64,000 bases of DNA from SHZI01 sp964417725 (GTDB taxonomy: Bacteria; Pseudomonadota; Gammaproteobacteria; Steroidobacterales; GCA-2729495). Below the pieces are notes generated by a model. That model was not told the origin of the DNA and ran no database searches. It saw nothing but the letters and a program-made list of their open reading frames with translations. The number at the start of each line of letters is the position of its first letter. The stretch's first letter is position 1. The DNA lies in contig CAYQIV010000011.1 in assembly GCA_964417725.1 (NCBI GenBank), positions 1 through 64,000 of the forward strand, read 5' to 3'. This document shows positions 17,300-26,339 of the stretch, piece by piece. Both the position numbers and the translations under genes were made by a program.

Positions 17300-19225
17300 G
17301 TGCTGAGAAAGTTCATATCCTTCGTGCTGGTCGCGGTGTCCGCGGCGCTGGTGTCCTGCGGCGGCGGCGGCGGGACCATCGCCGGCGGTGGCGGTGGTGG
17401 TGGTGTCGATGCGGCGGTCGCCACGGTCGAGTTGCTGGCCAGCTCCGCGACCCTCGATTCCGACACCAACGGCCTGCGCAAGGTGACGCTGACGGCGGTG
17501 ATCAAGAACAGCGGCAACGCCATCATCGACGGTGCGACGGTCAATTTCACCACGAGTTCCGGCTCGCTGACGGTCCTGCGCCAGACCACGGATGCGACGG
17601 GCACGGCGCTGGCCGAGCTGACCAATGGCACCGACCCGACCAACCGCACGATCACCGTGACGGCGACGGCCAACGGCGTCTCCGATACCGTCACGGTCAA
17701 CGTCATCGGCGCGACACTGGTCGTCGACGGGCCGAATGCGCTGGCGCTCGGCGACATCGGCAGCTACACGGCGACCCTGCGCGATGCCGCCGGTGTCGGC
17801 ATCTCCGGGCGGTTGCTCACGGCGACCTCGGCCCAGGGCAATACCGTTTCATCGACAAGCCTCGTGACCAACACCAGTGGCCAGGTCAGCATCAGTCTCA
17901 CGGCCACCGCAGGGGGTGTCGACACCCTGACGGTGGGCGCCCTCGGCCTGACGGCGTTGCGCAGCATCACGGTGTCGAGCGACGTCTTCACGATCATCAC
18001 GCCGACGGCCTCGACCGAGATCCCGCTCAACACGCCGACGGCGGTGACGGTGCGCTGGACGAAAAACGGCACTGCCCAGGTGGGTGAGACCATCACCTTT
18101 TCCAGCACGCGTGGCACGCTGTCGGCCGGCAGCGCCGTCACCGATGCCGCAGGCGAGGCCAGCGTGACCATCAGCTCGACCAATGCCGGCGGCTCGGTCA
18201 TCTCGGCGACCAACGACGAGAGCGTTTCGACCAGCGTCAGCGTCGAGTTCATCGCCACCGTGCCGGCCACGGTCAGCGCCCAGGCGTCGACACAGAATGT
18301 CGGCATCGGCCAGCAGAGCACGGTCACCGCCACGGTGCGCGATGCGGCCAACAACCTCGTCAAGAACCAGACGGTGGTTTTCGACCTTACAGACGTCACC
18401 GGCGGCGTGATCTCGGTCGGCTCGGCGGTCACCGACAGTCAGGGCCGTGCCCAGACGGTGTACACGGCTGGCAGTTCGGTGAGCGCCGTCAATGGCGTCA
18501 GCATCACGGCGACGGTCGGCGCGCTCAGCTCGACGGTGACGCTGACGGTGGTCGGCGCGGCCATCGACATGGCGCTCGGCTCGGGCGACACGATCAATCT
18601 TCCGGCGCAGTCGCTCTACTCGAAGGAGTGGTCGATCATCGTCACCGACACCTCGGGCACCGCGCCGGTGGCCAACCAGACATTGCAGGCGAGCGTACGC
18701 TCGACGCACTACCGCAAGGGCTTCTTCCAGCTCGTCGATGATGGCACCGGCGACCTGGACTGGGCGCAGTTCCATGATTCCGACCTCGGTGACGGTGTCA
18801 CTGCGGTGGCCGGCAGCTTCCGCTGCGCCGACGAGGACGCCAACGTCGACGGCATCCTCAGCCCCGCCGAAGACCTCAACGGCAATGCCAACCTCGATGC
18901 CGGCAACCGGGCCACGCTGGTGGCCCTCGCCCCGGGCGCCTCGTCCAATGCCTGTGCTTCGCTGACCAGCTTCGGCGGGCCGACGACCAGCGTGCAGACC
19001 GATGCCAGCGGCATCGCCCGCATCTGTGTCGTCTACCTGCGCAGCGACAACCTGTGGGTCGATGTCGAGCTGCGTTCCCAGTTGACCGTCTCCGGCACCG
19101 AGTTCACCGAGACCGCGAACTTCATACTGGAGGCGCTGGCATCGGACATCGAAGACGAAGACAGTTCCGTATCTGGACAGATCAGCCCCTTCGGCACCGA
19201 AGGCAGCTGTACCGATCCGGACTGA
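17300..19225 (+). CDS. Ig-repeat (Big_1-like) lipoprotein in the pilus operon
   Basis: Secreted lipoprotein of 641 aa. The GTG start at 17300 has GAGG upstream and gives a signal peptide ending in LVSC (Cys20). A glycine-rich linker follows, then about four tandem Ig-like beta domains of roughly 90-100 residues (to about residue 420). These carry the TDATGxAxxxLT and TVTATVRDAANN signatures of invasin-type domains. The C-terminal region has acidic, possibly Ca-binding runs such as DEDANVDGILSPAEDLNGNA and two cysteine pairs. It lies 53 bases after pilQ and ends before a strong terminator, so it is probably the last gene of the pil transcript. A surface or pilus-associated role is inferred only from position. 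Confidence 0.75.
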   Translation: MLRKFISFVLVAVSAALVSCGGGGGTIAGGGGGGGVDAAVATVELLASSATLDSDTNGLRKVTLTAVIKNSGNAIIDGATVNFTTSSGSLTVLRQTTDATGTALAELTNGTDPTNRTITVTATANGVSDTVTVNVIGATLVVDGPNALALGDIGSYTATLRDAAGVGISGRLLTATSAQGNTVSSTSLVTNTSGQVSISLTATAGGVDTLTVGALGLTALRSITVSSDVFTIITPTASTEIPLNTPTAVTVRWTKNGTAQVGETITFSSTRGTLSAGSAVTDAAGEASVTISSTNAGGSVISATNDESVSTSVSVEFIATVPATVSAQASTQNVGIGQQSTVTATVRDAANNLVKNQTVVFDLTDVTGGVISVGSAVTDSQGRAQTVYTAGSSVSAVNGVSITATVGALSSTVTLTVVGAAIDMALGSGDTINLPAQSLYSKEWSIIVTDTSGTAPVANQTLQASVRSTHYRKGFFQLVDDGTGDLDWAQFHDSDLGDGVTAVAGSFRCADEDANVDGILSPAEDLNGNANLDAGNRATLVALAPGASSNACASLTSFGGPTTSVQTDASGIARICVVYLRSDNLWVDVELRSQLTVSGTEFTETANFILEALASDIEDEDSSVSGQISPFGTEGSCTDPD

Positions 19226-19247
19226 CGGCAGGCGAAATATCGCGATG

Positions 19248-19276
19248 AAAGCCGGCCACGAGCCGGCTTTCTTTTT
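19248..19276 (+). terminator. Intrinsic terminator after the pil operon
   Basis: AAAGCCGGC (19248-19256) pairs perfectly with GCCGGCTTT (19262-19270) around a five-base loop and is followed by CTTTTT. It separates the pil transcript from aroK-aroB. Confidence 0.9.
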
Positions 19277-19351
19277 GGCCCGCAGCCTTTACAGCGCCGC
19301 CGCCGGCCGGTACAACGCGCCATCGCGGGTGACCGGGCGCGTGGACGGACA

Positions 19352-19882
19352 GTGAAGGGGCGGCGCATCTTCCTCGTCGGGCCGATGGGCTCGGGCAAGA
19401 CGGCGGTCGGCAAGCGCCTGGCGCGCCGGCTCGGCCTCGATTTTGTCGACAGCGACGCGGCCATCGAGGCCCGTTGCGGGGTCGACATCCCCTTCATCTT
19501 CGAACGCGAAGGCGAGGCCGGCTTCCGCGAGCGCGAATGCCGCCTGATCGACGAACTCACCTGCCGGCCCGACATCGTCCTTGCCACCGGTGGCGGCGCC
19601 GCGCAGGATCCGCAGAGCCGCGCCCGGCTCGGCGAGCGCGGCACCGTCGTCTACCTGCACACCAGCGTGGCCCAGCAGCTGCGACGCACGCGCGGCGGCC
19701 GCCGGCCCCTGCTGGCCCGCGGTGACCCGCGCGCCACGCTCGAAGGGCTGATGGCGGTGCGCGACCCGCAATACCGCGAGATCGCCGACGTCATCGTCGA
19801 CACCGACGGGCGCCGCGTCGCCGAGGTCGTCGCCGAAATCATCGTCCAACTCGAGGCGCTCGACAGCCGGCGGAGCGGCTAA
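19352..19882 (+). CDS. aroK: Shikimate kinase
   Basis: Phosphorylates shikimate with ATP in chorismate synthesis. The 176-aa product starts at a GTG and has the P-loop GPMGSGKT (10-17), the shikimate-binding DSDAAIE and the ATGGGA motif near residue 78. It is followed by aroB after 54 bases, as in many gammaproteobacteria. Confidence 0.94.
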   Translation: MKGRRIFLVGPMGSGKTAVGKRLARRLGLDFVDSDAAIEARCGVDIPFIFEREGEAGFRERECRLIDELTCRPDIVLATGGGAAQDPQSRARLGERGTVVYLHTSVAQQLRRTRGGRRPLLARGDPRATLEGLMAVRDPQYREIADVIVDTDGRRVAEVVAEIIVQLEALDSRRSG

Positions 19883-19936
19883 GATGGGCCCCCACGGCGG
19901 GCCGCCGGCCCGCCCCGGCAGGAAGCACCCGCAACG

Positions 19937-21016
19937 ATGATCACGCTGACGGTAGAACTGGGCGCACGCAGCTATCCGATCCTCATCGGCAGCGGCCTGA
20001 TGGCCCGTCCGGGGTTGCTCGACCGTTGGCTGGATGGCCGCGACGTATTGGTGGTGACCAACGACACCGTCGGGCCGATTTACCTCGAACCGCTGTCGCG
20101 CCTGCTGGCCGGGCACCGGCGCAGCGTCGTCACCTTGCCCGACGGCGAGTCGCACAAGACGCTGGCGACCGTCGAGCGCGTGCTCGACGACCTCGTCGAG
20201 GCGCGCTACGGGCGTGACTGCGTGCTCCTTGCCCTCGGCGGCGGGGTGGTCGGCGACATCGCAGGTTTTGCCGCCGCCGTCTACCAGCGCGGTGTCGACT
20301 TCGTCCAGGTACCAACCAGCCTGCTGGCCCAGGTGGACTCATCCGTCGGCGGCAAGACCGGCGTCAACCACTTCGGTGGCAAGAACCTCATCGGTGCTTT
20401 CCACCAGCCGTTGTGCGTGCTCACCGATATCGACACGCTGCAGACCCTGCCGGACCGCGAACTCGCCGCCGGGCTGGCCGAGGTCGTCAAGTACGGGCTG
20501 ATCGCCGACGAGTCTCTCCATGGCTGGCTGGAGCAGCAGGCGGGCCCCTTGCTGCGGCGGGACCCGGCCGCCCTGCACCACGTCATCCGCCGCTCCTGCG
20601 AGATCAAGGCCGGGATCGTCGGCGCGGACGAACGCGAGCGCGGGCGCCGGGCACTGCTCAACCTCGGCCACACCTTCGGCCACGCCATCGAACTGCTGGC
20701 CGGCTACGGCGAGTGGTTGCATGGCGAGGCGGTGGCGGCCGGCTGCTGCATGGCCGCCGATTTTTCGGTGCGCCTCGGGCTGCTGCCGGCGGCCGAGGCG
20801 GAACGCACGCGCACGCTGTTCCGCCGCCTCAACCTGCCGGTGTCACCCCCGCCGGCCGACCCGGGCCGCTTCCTCGGTGCCATGGGCATGGACAAGAAGG
20901 TCCAGGCCGGCCAGATCCGCCTCGTGCTCCTCGAGCGCATCGGTGCAGCGCGGATCAGCGCCGACTATGCCGCACACGAACTCGCCGACTTCCTGCGCGA
21001 ACAATTCGTCAACTGA
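19937..21016 (+). CDS. aroB: 3-dehydroquinate synthase
   Basis: NAD- and metal-dependent enzyme that makes 3-dehydroquinate, the second step of the shikimate pathway. The 359-aa product has ALGGGVVGDIAGFAA and VPTSLLAQVDSSVGGKTGVNH, the NAD and metal-binding region, plus LNLGHTFGHAIE with metal-ligand histidines. Confidence 0.96.
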   Translation: MITLTVELGARSYPILIGSGLMARPGLLDRWLDGRDVLVVTNDTVGPIYLEPLSRLLAGHRRSVVTLPDGESHKTLATVERVLDDLVEARYGRDCVLLALGGGVVGDIAGFAAAVYQRGVDFVQVPTSLLAQVDSSVGGKTGVNHFGGKNLIGAFHQPLCVLTDIDTLQTLPDRELAAGLAEVVKYGLIADESLHGWLEQQAGPLLRRDPAALHHVIRRSCEIKAGIVGADERERGRRALLNLGHTFGHAIELLAGYGEWLHGEAVAAGCCMAADFSVRLGLLPAAEAERTRTLFRRLNLPVSPPPADPGRFLGAMGMDKKVQAGQIRLVLLERIGAARISADYAAHELADFLREQFVN

Positions 21017-21042
21017 GTGCCGCGGGCATGGCCGTCAGGCGC

Positions 21043-21071
21043 CTGACCGCAGCGGGCGATTGCCTTACACT
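21043..21071 (+). promoter_or_regulatory. Candidate sigma-70 promoter for pyrF
   Basis: CTGACC (21043-21048), a 17-base spacer and TACACT (21066-21071) lie in the short gap after aroB and would start transcription about 25 bases before the pyrF ATG. Confidence 0.45.
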
Positions 21072-21102
21072 GCGCGCTGTCCACCGCACTGGTTCGCCGC
21101 CC

Positions 21103-21822
21103 ATGACCGCTGCCGTCCCGTCCGTCGCCGCCCGCGACCGCCTGATCTTCGCCCTCGATGTCGATGACGCCGACGCCGCACGCCGCCTGGTCGGCCAGCT
21201 CGGCGATGCGGTGACGTTCTACAAGCTGGGCCTCGAGCTGATGGCGGCCGGTGGCTATTTCGAGCTGGTCGACTGGCTGCTGGCGCAGGACAAGAAAGTT
21301 TTTGCCGACCTCAAGCTCTTCGACGTGCCGGCCACCGTCGGGCGCAGCGTTGCCCTGCTGGCCCGCCGCGGCGTCACCTTCGCCACCGTGCACGGCAATC
21401 AGGGCATCATGGAGGCCGCCGCCGCCGCCAAGGGCAACGTGAAGATCCTCGCCGTCACGGTGCTCACCAGCCTCGACCGCGGCGACCTCGACGACCTCGG
21501 CTTTGCCTGCGATGTCGAGGCGCTGGTGTTGTCGCGCGCGCGCCGCGCGCTGGAGGCCGGCTGTGATGGCGTCGTTGCCTCGGGCCTCGAACTGCCGGCC
21601 ATGCGCCGCGCGATCGATCGCCGCTTGCTGGTCGTCACACCCGGCATCCGCCCCGTCGAGAACCGGCCCAGCGACGACCAGAAGCGCGTCGTGACCGTCG
21701 AACGGGCCTTCACCGACGGTGCGGACCACATCGTCGTCGGCCGGCCGATCCGCGATGCGGTCGATCCGCGTGCCGCCGCCGAGGCCATCCAGCGGTCGAT
21801 CGCCCGGATCGTTCAGGGCTGA
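21103..21822 (+). CDS. pyrF: Orotidine 5'-phosphate decarboxylase
   Basis: Last step of UMP synthesis. The 239-aa product starts at 21103 and contains IFALDVDDADAA, the catalytic ADLKLFDVPATV, and VTPGIRP followed by DHIVVGRPI, all typical of the short bacterial form. Its end overlaps the end of convergent tesA by ten bases. Confidence 0.95.
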   Translation: MTAAVPSVAARDRLIFALDVDDADAARRLVGQLGDAVTFYKLGLELMAAGGYFELVDWLLAQDKKVFADLKLFDVPATVGRSVALLARRGVTFATVHGNQGIMEAAAAAKGNVKILAVTVLTSLDRGDLDDLGFACDVEALVLSRARRALEAGCDGVVASGLELPAMRRAIDRRLLVVTPGIRPVENRPSDDQKRVVTVERAFTDGADHIVVGRPIRDAVDPRAAAEAIQRSIARIVQG

Positions 21823-22490
21823 ACGGCGAGGTGGTCCACTCCACCGCCCGCCGCATCGGGTGACGGCGGCCCGAGCAGCGGTGCCAGCACGGCCCAGACG
21901 TTCTCCAGCAGGATCGGCTGGGCGCGGGCATTGGGGTGAATGCCGTCCTCGAGGAACAGGCTCATGTCCAGTGCCACGCCCTCGAGGAAGAAGTCGATCA
22001 GCGCGACACCATGGCGCGCCGCCAGTGCCGGATAGATGCCGGCAAAGGCCCGGGTGTACTGCTCGCCGTAGTTGGTCGGGATCTGGATGCCGGCCAGCAC
22101 CACCCGGGCACCTGCCGCCTCGCTCAATTCGATCATGCGCGTGAGGTTGCTGCGCACCACCTCGACGGGCGTGCCGCGCAGGCCGTCGTTGCCACCCAGC
22201 TCGATGATCACCACGGCCGGCCGGTGCAGTTCGAGGGCCCTCGGCAGGCGCCTGAGGCCGCTGCCGGTGGTGTCGCCGGTGCTGCTGGCATTCGCCACGG
22301 CATAGCCGTACCCTCTGGCCTCCAGCCGGTCACTGAGCAGGGAAACCCATGACTCCGGCTGGTCGAGACCGAATCCTGCGCTCAGACTGTCGCCCATCAC
22401 CAGCACGGTCCGGCCCGGCCCGTTGGCGGGCGACGGGTGCCACCAGCCGAGCAGGACCAGCAACAATACGAAACGGAACAGAGGTTTCAT
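21813..22490 (-). CDS. tesA: TesA-like periplasmic GDSL esterase/lysophospholipase
   Basis: SGNH hydrolase of 225 aa with an N-terminal signal peptide (residues 1-22). The nucleophile is Ser35 in GDSLS, oxyanion residues occur in ELGGNDGLRG, and the Asp-His pair is in EDGIHPN. The family hydrolyses thioesters, arylesters and lysophospholipids in the periplasm. The start codon shares two bases with the start of the divergent ABC gene at 22489, as in the E. coli tesA/ybbA pair. Confidence 0.92.
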   Translation of the reverse strand: MKPLFRFVLLLVLLGWWHPSPANGPGRTVLVMGDSLSAGFGLDQPESWVSLLSDRLEARGYGYAVANASSTGDTTGSGLRRLPRALELHRPAVVIIELGGNDGLRGTPVEVVRSNLTRMIELSEAAGARVVLAGIQIPTNYGEQYTRAFAGIYPALAARHGVALIDFFLEGVALDMSLFLEDGIHPNARAQPILLENVWAVLAPLLGPPSPDAAGGGVDHLAVQP

Positions 22491-23163
22491 GGCGCAAGAC
22501 ATCGTGCTGCGGGCCGAGGGACTGACGCGGGAGGTTAGCAGTCCCGAAGGCAGGCTGACCATCCTCGACCAGGTTGATCTCGAGATCGGGCGCGGCGAAT
22601 CGGTGGCGCTCACGGGGCCCTCGGGTGCCGGCAAGACCACCCTGCTGGCACTGCTCGCCGGCCTCGACAGCCCGACCGGCGGGCGGGTGTGGCTGGCGGG
22701 CGAGGAGCTGACCGCGCTCGACGAGGACGGCCGCGCCATGCTGCGGGCGCGGCGGGTGGGCTTCGTCTTCCAGTCCTTCCACCTGCTGCAGTCGCTGACG
22801 GCGCTGGAAAACGTCATGCTGCCGCTCGAACTGTCCGGCGAGACGCGGGCTGCCGAACTGGCGCGCGAAACACTCGACAACGTCGGCCTCGCGGCCCGGC
22901 TCGGTCACTATCCGCGCCAGCTCTCCGGCGGCGAGCAACAGCGCGTGGCCCTGGCACGGGCCTTCGTCACCCGCCCGCAGATCCTCTTCGCCGACGAGCC
23001 GACCGGCAACCTCGACACCGCCACCGGCGCGCGCATCGGCGAGTTGCTCTTCGCGCTCAATGCCGAGGCCGGCACGACGCTGGTGCTGGTGACCCACGAG
23101 CGCGACCTGGCGGCGCGCTGTGACCGCATCATCGAGCTGGTGGCGGGGAGGATCGTGCGGTGA
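22489..23163 (+). CDS. ybbA: ABC transporter ATP-binding protein YbbA
   Basis: LolD/MacB-type ATPase of 224 aa. Walker A GPSGAGKT (43-50), Q-loop VFQSFHLLQ, signature LSGGEQQR and Walker B ILFADEPTGNLD are all present. AGAGG lies five bases before the ATG. It overlaps ybbP by four bases, so the two form an exporter with the FtsX-like permease. The substrate is unknown. Confidence 0.93.
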   Translation: MAQDIVLRAEGLTREVSSPEGRLTILDQVDLEIGRGESVALTGPSGAGKTTLLALLAGLDSPTGGRVWLAGEELTALDEDGRAMLRARRVGFVFQSFHLLQSLTALENVMLPLELSGETRAAELARETLDNVGLAARLGHYPRQLSGGEQQRVALARAFVTRPQILFADEPTGNLDTATGARIGELLFALNAEAGTTLVLVTHERDLAARCDRIIELVAGRIVR

Positions 23164-25649
23164 AGGTGCTGGCCTTCGCCTGGCGGGGGTTGAACCGCGA
23201 CCTGCGCGCCGGCGAACTCAACGTGCTGCTCGCGGCGATCATCGTCGCCGTGACAGCGATGACCGCGGTGGGTTTCTTCACCGACCGCGTCGCCGGCGCG
23301 ATGAAGGCGCAGGCCAGCGAGGTCATGGCCGCCGACCTGGTGATCCGCTCGGCGGCACCCATCGACCCCGCCTTCCCCGAACGCGCCCGGCGGCTCGGCC
23401 TGGCGACCGCCGAGAGCCTGTCCTTTCCGACCGTCGTCAGCAGTGATGCGCAGACCACGCTGGCCGCTGTCGACGCGGTCAGCGACGGCTACCCGTTGCG
23501 CGGCCGCCTGCTCGTCTCCGAGACGCTGTTCGGCGAGAGCGTCACGGCGCAGGGCATTCCCGGGCGCGGCGAGGCCTGGGCCGAGCCCGGGCTGCTCGGC
23601 CGCCTCGACTTCGACGTCGGCGACGTGCTGACGCTCGGCCGCATCGAACTGCGCATCACGCGGGTCCTGCAATACAAGCCCGACCAGAACATCGGCTTCA
23701 TGAATCTCGCGCCGGGCGTGATGATCAACCTCGCCGACATTCCGGCCACCGGCGTCGTCCGGCCGGGCAGCCGCGTCACCTACCATCAGATGTATGCCGG
23801 CGATGAACGCAGCCTGGCGGAGTTCCGCCGCAGCCTCGCCGACGACCTGCGCCCCGACGAGAGCCTCCGCGGCCGCGAGGATGCCGGCGAGCAGATCACC
23901 GCGGCCATCGACCGGGCGGAGCGCTTTCTCGCCCTGGCCTCGCTCGTCACCGTGATCCTCTCGGCGGTCGCTGCGGCGATGGCCTCGCGACGTTACGTGC
24001 TGCGCCATCTCGACAACGTCGCGCTGATGAAGACGCTGGGCATGACACGGCGCTTCGTCAGTGCCGTGCTGCTCGTCGAGCTGGTGATGATCATCATCGT
24101 CACGGCGCTCATCGGCGCGCTGCTTGGCCAGGCGGCGCAGTATGGTTTGGCGGTGATCGCCGCGGAATATGTCGGCGTGGTGCTGCCGGCGGCGAGCGGC
24201 CGCCCCTGGACACTCGGCCTGCTGACGGCGGCGACGGTGGTGCTCGGCTTTGCCCTGCCGTATCTGTGGCGGCTCGGCGCCGTGGCGCCGCTGCGCGTGC
24301 TGCGCAAGGACCTGCCACCGCCACACATGGCCAACTCGGCCACCTACGGCGTGGCGGTGGCGGCGCTGCTGCTGATGGTCTACATCATCATCCGCGACCT
24401 GCTCCTGGTGGCGCTGATCGCCGGCGGCGTGCTCGTCACCGGTCTCGTTTCGGCCGGGCTCGGCTGGTTGCTGGTGCGGGTGCTGGCGCGCTTCCGCGGC
24501 GCGGCCGGCGTGGCCTGGCGCTTCGGCCTGGCCAACATCGCCCGACGGGGAGGCGAGAGCGTGGTGCAGATCGTCGCCTTCGGCCTCAGCCTGATGGTCC
24601 TGCTGCTGCTCGGCCTCGTCCGTCAGGACATCCTCGCCGGCTGGGAGGCCAGCATCCCCGATGATGCGCCCAACCACTTCATGATCAACATCGAAACCGG
24701 GCAGCTTCCCGGGCTGCAGGCGCTGTTCCGCGCCGAGCTCGGCCGCGAGGCCTTTGCCCTGCCGCTGATCCGCGGCCGGCTGACGCATATCCGCGGTGTG
24801 CCGGTCGAGGAACTCGCCGAGGTCAGTGCGCGGGGCACGGCCTTCGTGCGCCGCGAGACCAATCTGACCTGGTCGGCGACGCTCGCCGACAGCAACGTCG
24901 TCAGTGCCGGTGAGTGGTGGCCGGCGGACTACCAGGGTCCGCCGCTGGTCTCGCTCGATGACCGGATGGCTGCCGACCTGGGCCTGGCCCTCGGCGACGA
25001 GGTGCGTTTCAACGTCGCCGGCGAGGACATCGAGGCCAGGGTGGCCAGCCTCAGGCGCATCGAGTGGGATTCCTTCCAGCCCAATTTCTTCGTCGTTCTG
25101 TCGCCAGGGCTGTCGGCCGAGTTACCGCAGACCTGGCTGGCGAGCATCCACGTGCCGGCGGACCGCCCCGACGTGCTGCGCCAGCTGGTGCGGCGCTTCC
25201 CGGGCGTCACGGTGCTCGACCTCGAGGTGATCCTGTCGCAGGTGCGCACGGTGATCGACCGCGCCTCGATGGCCGTGCAGTACGTGTTCCTCTTCACCCT
25301 CATGGCCGGTGTCGTCGTCCTGCTCGCGGCCATCCAGCTGACGCGCGACGAGCGGCGCTTCGAGAGCGCCATCCTGCACACGCTCGGCGCCGGCCGGCGC
25401 AAGATCCTCGAGGGCCTTGCCGTCGAGTTCGTCACGCTGGGTAGCCTCGCCGGCGTGCTCGCCGCGGCCGGTGCGACGGTGGCCGGCTGGGCGCTGGCCA
25501 CCTATGCCTTTCGCCTCGACTACGCCTTCAGCGGCAGCGTCTGGCTGGCGGGGCTCGGTGCCGGTGCGCTGATCGTCGGGTTGACGGGGGTGTTCGTCAC
25601 GCGCTCCGCCGTCACCGCGCCGCCGGTGGCGGTGCTGCGCGACGGCTGA
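23160..25649 (+). CDS. ybbP: FtsX-family ABC permease YbbP
   Basis: Membrane partner of YbbA, 829 aa, starting at a GTG that overlaps the ybbA stop. It has an N-terminal helix, a large periplasmic domain, then duplicated FtsX-type cores with helices near residues 265-290, 310-345, 355-375, 400-440 and three at the C-terminus after residue 700. The second core retains QLTRDERRFESAILHTLGAGRRKI, typical of these permeases. Length is close to E. coli YbbP. Confidence 0.92.
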   Translation: MKVLAFAWRGLNRDLRAGELNVLLAAIIVAVTAMTAVGFFTDRVAGAMKAQASEVMAADLVIRSAAPIDPAFPERARRLGLATAESLSFPTVVSSDAQTTLAAVDAVSDGYPLRGRLLVSETLFGESVTAQGIPGRGEAWAEPGLLGRLDFDVGDVLTLGRIELRITRVLQYKPDQNIGFMNLAPGVMINLADIPATGVVRPGSRVTYHQMYAGDERSLAEFRRSLADDLRPDESLRGREDAGEQITAAIDRAERFLALASLVTVILSAVAAAMASRRYVLRHLDNVALMKTLGMTRRFVSAVLLVELVMIIIVTALIGALLGQAAQYGLAVIAAEYVGVVLPAASGRPWTLGLLTAATVVLGFALPYLWRLGAVAPLRVLRKDLPPPHMANSATYGVAVAALLLMVYIIIRDLLLVALIAGGVLVTGLVSAGLGWLLVRVLARFRGAAGVAWRFGLANIARRGGESVVQIVAFGLSLMVLLLLGLVRQDILAGWEASIPDDAPNHFMINIETGQLPGLQALFRAELGREAFALPLIRGRLTHIRGVPVEELAEVSARGTAFVRRETNLTWSATLADSNVVSAGEWWPADYQGPPLVSLDDRMAADLGLALGDEVRFNVAGEDIEARVASLRRIEWDSFQPNFFVVLSPGLSAELPQTWLASIHVPADRPDVLRQLVRRFPGVTVLDLEVILSQVRTVIDRASMAVQYVFLFTLMAGVVVLLAAIQLTRDERRFESAILHTLGAGRRKILEGLAVEFVTLGSLAGVLAAAGATVAGWALATYAFRLDYAFSGSVWLAGLGAGALIVGLTGVFVTRSAVTAPPVAVLRDG

Positions 25650-25654
25650 CGGCG

Positions 25655-26095
25655 GTGGTGCGGGCACCCGCCATTTCAACGTCGCCCCGCCTGCTGTCGT
25701 GCGGGGCGGTGGTGGTGCGCGAGACGCCCGAGGGCTGGCGGCTGCTGATGCTGCGGGCGTTCAACCACTGGGATTTCCCCAAGGGCCTCATCGAACCGGG
25801 CGAAAGCCCCCATGCGGCGGCGCTGCGCGAGGTGGCCGAGGAGACAGGTCTCGACGACCTGCGCTTCCCGTGGGGCGAGAGCCACCTGGACTCGGGGCCG
25901 TACAACCGCGGCAAGGTGGCGCGCTACTACCTCGCCTTGACGCACTGCGCCGACGTGCGCTTGCTGCCCAACCCGCAGACCGGCCGGGCCGAGCACAGCG
26001 AGTTCCGCTGGTTGAACATCGCCCGCGCCCGCCAGCTCGCCTCGCCCCGCGTGGTGCGGGTCATCGACTGGGCCGAACACCACCTCCACGGCTGA
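25655..26095 (+). CDS. Nudix hydrolase
   Basis: Product of 146 aa with a complete Nudix box: G at the start of GLIEPGE, then seven residues and REVAEETGL. The sequence HWDFPKGLIEPGES resembles diadenosine polyphosphate hydrolases (Ap4A-type) with a WDFPKG signature. The start is GTG at 25655, six bases after ybbP, without a strong ribosome-binding site. The 244 bases that follow hold no recognised gene. Confidence 0.88.
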   Translation: MVRAPAISTSPRLLSCGAVVVRETPEGWRLLMLRAFNHWDFPKGLIEPGESPHAAALREVAEETGLDDLRFPWGESHLDSGPYNRGKVARYYLALTHCADVRLLPNPQTGRAEHSEFRWLNIARARQLASPRVVRVIDWAEHHLHG

Positions 26096-26339
26096 CCCCC
26101 GGCGGTGGCCCCGGTGCCGGTGCTTCGGCATCGGACAGTTCACCCATTGCGCCGGGGCACGCGTTCAGCGAGGGGCTCGCACGCCACGCCTGTGCCGACC
26201 ACACCACCTCGAAACGTTCACCCCGGTGCGGTCAGTCCTCCGCGGCAGGGTGTTACCCTGAGGCGGACATGAAGGGCGCGGTGGCGACAGGCAAGGCGGG
26301 GACGGCATGGCCCCGGACGATCGGGGTGGGGGGAGCGCG

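Noticed and set aside
22908..24788. 626-codon minus-strand frame over ybbA-ybbP
   Set aside because: Low-complexity Gln/His/Arg-rich composition typical of GC-rich antisense. The plus strand encodes a clear ABC exporter.
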